From assembly GCA_023400235.1 (NCBI GenBank), contig JAEXFI010000012.1:262379-326378 (forward strand): a DNA stretch of 64,000 nucleotides, given 5' to 3'. The DNA comes from Bacillota bacterium. GTDB lineage: Bacteria; Bacillota; Clostridia; Acetivibrionales; DSM-1351. The notes under the pieces were generated by a model. It saw only the letters and a program-made list of their open reading frames with translations, was not told where the DNA came from and ran no database searches. Position numbers and translations under genes: made by a program. Within the stretch, counting starts at the first letter, position 1, and each line of letters starts with the position of its first letter. Of this stretch, positions 60,475 through 64,000 are shown piece by piece.

Positions 60475-61719
60475 CTAATCTTTTTGATATGGCCTGTATT
60501 CTGTCTTTGTCTTCATCATACCGTAGATAATCCTCACAAGCCTCCTTGCCACGCACACAAGGGCCTGCGGCTTGTTCTTACCTTCTTTTACCTTCGATTC
60601 AAAATACTCCCTGAATACCGGATGCCTCGGTTTTCCTGACGCCGATATGGCTACCATTTGTACCGCCATGAAATGGAATATGGCATTTAATGCCCTGTTG
60701 CCGTTCCTGCACCTTTGGTCTTTGCCCTTTCCGGCGGAGCTGAATTGCACAGGAGCCAAACCCATGAACCGGGCCAGCTTGTCGGAGTCAGGAAATCGGT
60801 TGATATCTCCGATTTCAGATATTAATTGTGCTTCGGTTGCCAGGTCAATGCCCGGCATGGTATGCAGCTTGTAGCCTGTCAATGGCAGCAGCTTCCAAAG
60901 TTCATCATCAATCTCTGCAATCAGTTCCTTGTTGTGTCGGATTTCCTTGACGATGTTTCTGACAATAAAGTCTCTTTCCTGTTGATAATCCTTTCTTGTG
61001 TCTCCATCCTTTTCAACCATGCCTAATATCTCATGGATGCGCTGCAGCTTCAACGCCTGATGGACTGGCTTTATGGTTTCATATATCTTTTCCGGCGTTG
61101 TTGCCTTCACATGCTCCGGCGAAGGGTAGTTCTCCCAGAAGCACATGGCACTCTTGGCATCAATCAGGGCAAAGAACTTCCTGTTGGACGGGTAGCTGTG
61201 GGATAGCTGGCTGTGCAGCTGGTTCTTGTTCATGACATTGCTCTTTACGATCAAGTCCCGCCTTTTCACCAACTGCCGTATCGTCCAGTATATATCCTCA
61301 TGCTTGGCATCCTGCAAGGTATCCGCCATGTCCCGGAGTACCCTTGCAACACAGTAGGCATCGTAGGAGTCATCCTTAAAAATAATGGGATTTGATAGCC
61401 TTACAGCGCTGGTATAGGCCGGATTGACATGCTTTACCTCAAACCTCCTGCCAACCAGATAGGCCGCAAGGTTTCTGCCAAAGCCTCTGGTATCCTCAAT
61501 GCCAAAAACGAATTCCTTTGTACCGCATATTCTCCTCACATCCTCCACGAATGCAGGAAATTTGGAGGGCCTGTTTTCAAAGCTGACCTCCCCGAGCTTA
61601 TTCATCCAACAGTCAATAATCACAGCACAGTGCATGTCTTTATGCATGTCGATTCCAATAAAGCAGGTATTTCTTTTCTGATAAATCCTCATCCTCTCCT
61701 TTTTCAATGTCTCCACCAC
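60475..61719 (-). CDS. IS110-family transposase (DEDD recombinase)
   Basis: A 414-residue transposase. The N-terminal RuvC-like DEDD domain has FIGIDMHKDMHC (Asp24), FGIEDTRGFG (Glu75) and FKDDSYDAYCVARVLRD with the two aspartates at about 116-120. The C-terminal Tnp20 domain has MPGIDLATEAQLISEIG and FMGLAPVQFSSAGKGKDQR with the serine nucleophile region. The frame looks intact, so the element may be active. There is little sequence after the stop codon but a long structured region upstream, the layout of the IS110 subgroup. Start codon choice (GTG 61719, TTG 61707 or ATG 61692) is uncertain. It separates the orphan toxin from its former upstream part. Confidence 0.93.
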   Translation of the reverse strand: MVETLKKERMRIYQKRNTCFIGIDMHKDMHCAVIIDCWMNKLGEVSFENRPSKFPAFVEDVRRICGTKEFVFGIEDTRGFGRNLAAYLVGRRFEVKHVNPAYTSAVRLSNPIIFKDDSYDAYCVARVLRDMADTLQDAKHEDIYWTIRQLVKRRDLIVKSNVMNKNQLHSQLSHSYPSNRKFFALIDAKSAMCFWENYPSPEHVKATTPEKIYETIKPVHQALKLQRIHEILGMVEKDGDTRKDYQQERDFIVRNIVKEIRHNKELIAEIDDELWKLLPLTGYKLHTMPGIDLATEAQLISEIGDINRFPDSDKLARFMGLAPVQFSSAGKGKDQRCRNGNRALNAIFHFMAVQMVAISASGKPRHPVFREYFESKVKEGKNKPQALVCVARRLVRIIYGMMKTKTEYRPYQKD

Positions 61720-61721
61720 TC

Positions 61722-61896
61722 ACACCGGCAACCTCAATTTAAGAGCGTTAGTCTAAGAACTTTCGTTCTTTTACCTCGCAAGGGAACGCCAACCTATCCA
61801 TTCATAGTGTGACAAATTACGTGATTTCAGGCATCACGGGCCTTGGTTCATTCTTACGTTGTGTGTGATGTTAGCTCTTATACGGAAGGATTGCAA
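61722..61896 (-). ncRNA. Candidate bridge RNA region of the IS110 element
   Basis: Between a terminator (61923-61963) and the transposase gene lies about 175 nt without an open frame. TTGCAA (61891-61896) and TAACAT (61868-61873), 17 bp apart, could be a promoter. Downstream are clear hairpins: CGTGAT/ATCACG (61820-61838) and AAGAAC-GAAA-GTTCTT (61755-61770, a GNRA-type loop). In IS110-group elements such as IS621 the bridge RNA is encoded exactly here. The limits are approximate and the loops pairing with target and donor cannot be assigned without the element's ends. Confidence 0.4.
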
Positions 61897-61922
61897 GTAG
61901 ATTCTGAGAAAGAGAGACAAAA

Positions 61923-61963
61923 CAAAAAACAGAGAAGAAAAATGTTATAGTTTTTCTTCTCTG
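61923..61963 (-). terminator. Terminator upstream of the IS110 element
   Basis: AGAGAAGAAAAA (61931-61942) pairs perfectly with TTTTTCTTCTCT (61951-61962). On the minus strand it is followed by GTTTTTTG. It would shield the IS110 region from transcription arriving from the second toxin module. Confidence 0.85.
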
Positions 61964-62349
61964 CATGTATCTGTGTTTTTATGATGCGCTTTGCTGAAAG
62001 CGACGATGGAAATTTCTCCCCCTTAAACCCCCGTCTGCCCCCATTTTAGCATGGGCAAGAATGCCGGTCAAGATATGGTTCACCATGAACCATGGGGTGC
62101 GCTATGCCTTATGAACTGAGTAAAAACCGGGCTGGAGAAATTAATCCGTACAGCATGTTTTCAATCATCAAATCCCTTGCCCCTGTGTGGCAACGTATTA
62201 CCCCTGTTTCCAATTTTCAAGCGACTCTGGAGTACGAATACCCATTCTTGGATTGAGAAGGAATTTGAGGGCAATTTGACGACTGTTCGTTCCGATACTT
62301 TCCCGAACAAATTATGCTGAACCCACCGGTTTATTTTGATGCTGGTTAA
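61964..62349. other. Gene-free stretch between IS110 and the IS21-like end
   Basis: This is mixed-composition DNA with no credible gene. An 83-codon minus frame across 62161-62412 has no ribosome site and runs through the IS21-like end. The G-rich words here (minus-strand GTTTAAGGGGGAGAAATTTCC) may be internal or right-end sequence of the same vanished insertion sequence. Confidence 0.35.
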
Positions 62350-62530
62350 AGAGAGGTGGTCGCGGTGCGCCCCCTCTCGGATCACATCAGCCCGCAATGC
62401 GGGCTGTGGCATTTGGAATAGGTGGTCGGAATAAGCGATAGTGTGTCAGCTAGGTGGTCAAGCTAGGTTGCAAGTGCCCATTTGATGGCGTTTCAAAGGT
62501 AGTCCTTAAGGTGGCTGTTAATGCTGACAG
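62350..62530 (-). mobile_element. Solo IS21-like element end
   Basis: Read on the minus strand the segment begins TGTCAGCATTAACAGCCACC and carries repeated GACCACCT words (AGGTGGTC on the plus strand at 62354, 62420 and 62452, AGGTGGC at 62509). It also has a second TGACAC-type word and a perfect CAGCCCGC-AAT-GCGGGCTG hairpin (62388-62406). Multiple terminal repeats of this kind and a TG start are typical of IS21-family left ends in clostridia. No istA or istB gene follows. The assignment is from memory of such ends. Confidence 0.4.
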
Positions 62531-62617
62531 CTATCTATTGCTTTTTGCAACAATATTCTCTTTTTTACTTGCTCATTAGTTGCAAACCGCATAATCTTTG
62601 GTATAAGCTGTTTTTTT

Positions 62618-62770
62618 GTGCTGCATAGTATAAAGTTACTGCAGCAAATAAAAATGTGGTATAAAGCATTCCAAACAACATGTGTTATTACGGACGGTTT
62701 CCTTTTATCAATTTTATGTCTACTTTAGCACCAAAAAGAAAGACCACATCAGCCTGAACTGTGTGACCTT
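62618..62770. repeat. Duplicated module tail, copy B
   Basis: This is the uninterrupted counterpart of 59489-59700. It sits directly after the second putative immunity gene, overlapping nothing coding. Its presence after both modules suggests that modules were added by recombination through shared tails. Confidence 0.85.
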
Positions 62771-62783
62771 AAACACTAATAGT

Positions 62784-63239
62784 TTATTCTAATTCTGGCC
62801 TAAGCCAAAGTGATTTTAATTTACCATCATTGATTACAGCAATTGTATTATCTGCAAATTTTATGACAATATCATTTTTTATTATTTCACTTTCTCCAAC
62901 ACAAACCCATCCCGTTCGGGAATCAAATTTTGCAGTCCACTTCTCATTTCCATCAAGCCTATACGTCATACCAGGCTGAATATCCCCTTCAACCATTAGT
63001 TCACCCTCTATAAAGCTGGGAATATTCAATGTTTTTTTAATCCATCCTTCATGTGGATAAAGACCCCATACTTGTTGAACTGTCATTGTTTCTGAATCAA
63101 CACCTATGTGTATGTAGCCTACTAATAATGAAATATCAGCATTCCTACTTGGTACAAAATCAAAAGAGTTTTCTTCTTTGTAATAAATAAGACTGCCAGA
63201 ATGGAATTTACCAGTCGCATTTATCATAAATTTAAACAT
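62784..63239 (-). CDS. Putative immunity protein for the adjacent toxin
   Basis: A 151-residue soluble, beta-rich protein starting MFKFMINATGKFHSGSLIYY with a GGTGG site. It contains MTVQQVWGLYPHEGWIKKTL and ends DGKLKSLWLRPELE. I do not recognise a named immunity family. It follows the toxin C terminus after 21 bp on the same strand and is itself followed by the duplicated tail, as in the first module. The role as immunity protein is inferred from that arrangement. Confidence 0.6.
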   Translation of the reverse strand: MFKFMINATGKFHSGSLIYYKEENSFDFVPSRNADISLLVGYIHIGVDSETMTVQQVWGLYPHEGWIKKTLNIPSFIEGELMVEGDIQPGMTYRLDGNEKWTAKFDSRTGWVCVGESEIIKNDIVIKFADNTIAVINDGKLKSLWLRPELE

Positions 63240-63260
63240 ATTACACCACCTTTTAATCAG

Positions 63261-64000
63261 TTATTTTGCAACAAAGTTAAAGTGCACAATGGTATTAGAG
63301 CTTGTGTCCACAACTAATTCCCATGTTCCAGTGCTTCCTCTGAACGTACCTTCAATATCCCATCTTAAGCCATTCTTCAATACTGTATCTTTTACTGGCG
63401 TTCCACCCTTCATGATTTCATCAACCAGCATTGTAGTTCCATTTGAGTCTATGTATGGTCTTGCAAGGTCTCCTTTATTAGCACCTTTCTTTATTATGTC
63501 ATTCATATGGTTCTGTACCGTTTTAGACATTTTCAACTCTGAAGCATCTATAGCCTTACCCGCTCCCTCAGGTATTTTAGCAACTGTGACTTTTCCCGCA
63601 ATCTTTGCAACCCCTCCTGAGATAAGTGCAAGAGCTCCTGTCTCCACCATTTCAGCAATGCTCTCACCTCCATGCTCTACAATTTTATTTAAATCTCCTG
63701 ATAAAACAAGCTCAGCATTTTCTTTGATGTTATTTACAATGCCCATTTGTATTTTATAAGTAGGTGGAATAATCGCTTCTTTAAAATTTTCCTTTGCCGC
63801 TTCTAGAGGATCGGTGTATGCTTTTTGTATTTTTCCTTTGTAATACTCATACTGATTAGTAAAGAAGCCTTTGAATCCACTTGTAAAACTGTCTACTAGA
63901 GAATTATCTTTACCCGTCCCCTTTTTTCCATTCTCAACTTTCTTTGGAGCGGTATTATTGTAATTTACATTTACCTTCTTGGTTTTTTCCTTCTGCAAGG
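63261..64000 (-). CDS. Polymorphic toxin, C-terminal part (runs off the window)
   Basis: About 246 codons are visible and the frame is open at the right edge, so the N-terminal delivery part (for example YD-repeat or LXG type) is not seen. The visible region begins with a charged linker (KKVENGKKGTGKDNS). It is followed by a pre-toxin helical part with small residues (GGESIAEMVETGALALISGG) and ends in a compact toxin-like domain. That domain has KNGLRWDIEGTFRGSTGTWE and finally VVDTSSNTIVHFNFVAK. The layout and the small gene behind it fit a polymorphic toxin, but its activity is unknown to me. Confidence 0.65.
   Translation of the reverse strand, partial: LQKEKTKKVNVNYNNTAPKKVENGKKGTGKDNSLVDSFTSGFKGFFTNQYEYYKGKIQKAYTDPLEAAKENFKEAIIPPTYKIQMGIVNNIKENAELVLSGDLNKIVEHGGESIAEMVETGALALISGGVAKIAGKVTVAKIPEGAGKAIDASELKMSKTVQNHMNDIIKKGANKGDLARPYIDSNGTTMLVDEIMKGGTPVKDTVLKNGLRWDIEGTFRGSTGTWELVVDTSSNTIVHFNFVAK

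Noticed and set aside
62355..62380. Group II intron 5' boundary (GTGCG-like word)
   Set aside because: Only the short GTGCG word fits; no domain V hairpin or reverse transcriptase is nearby, and the terminal-repeat pattern fits an IS21-like end better.
62161..62412. 83-codon minus-strand frame
   Set aside because: No ribosome site; it runs through the IS21-like terminal repeats and hairpin, so it is probably fortuitous.

Overview
The window comes from the chromosome of an anaerobic, endospore-forming, low-GC Firmicute. It is probably a mesophilic clostridium close to the Ruminiclostridium (cluster III) group. This rests on a full spoIIIA operon, spo0A, spoIVB, spoVM and ylbJ, on rubrerythrin, ECF and AGCS transporters, HD-GYP and GGDEF proteins, and on A+T-rich spacers with Bacillus-type ribosome binding sites. 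The species is an inference from gene content and order; no database was searched.

Layout. Positions 1-2.4 kb hold the 5' end of a DegS-like kinase, a secreted DUF4855-like protein, a dead IS200/IS605 transposase fragment and tRNA-Lys. Positions 2.4-10.1 kb are mixed metabolic and stress genes (cyclase, PAP2 phosphatase, rubrerythrin, thioesterase, ATPase, sirtuin, fluoride channel), then a glycine riboswitch with terminator in front of an alanine/glycine symporter, and tRNA-Pro. Positions 10.1-17.1 kb are rich in PLP enzymes: a cysteine-desulfurase-like protein, an aminotransferase beside a MocR-type regulator with repeated operator-like sites, an ECF S-component and ilvE. Positions 17.2-22.4 kb are the conserved ylbJ / coaD / rsmD / recG block. 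Positions 22.5-33.6 kb hold a chemoreceptor, rpmB with a convergent 23-codon spoVM, a diguanylate cyclase, an FtsA-like ATPase with an unusual C-terminal half, nth, glgA and an HD-GYP protein. Positions 33.8-40.5 kb hold htrA with a two-component pair, then spo0A and spoIVB.

Positions 41-59.2 kb are one long leftward conserved region: recN, argR, nadK, tlyA, dxs, oapA, an OLE-type large structured RNA, ispA, xseB, xseA, nusB, the DUF2273/amaP/asp23 envelope-stress genes and spoIIIAH to spoIIIAA. The roughly 650-nt gene-free stretch between ispA and the membrane protein at 46980-47660 has its own promoter and complementary ends. It sits exactly where OLE RNA and OapA are known to occur, and it is the most notable element here.

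Positions 59.2-64 kb are an accessory island: a two-repeat CRISPR relic, two polymorphic-toxin C-terminal modules each followed by a putative immunity gene and a duplicated ~150-bp tail (one copy interrupted by a 62-bp perfect palindromic insertion), an IS110-family transposase with a structured upstream region that could encode a bridge RNA, and a solo IS21-like end. The island looks like a toxin locus reshaped by module displacement and insertion sequences.
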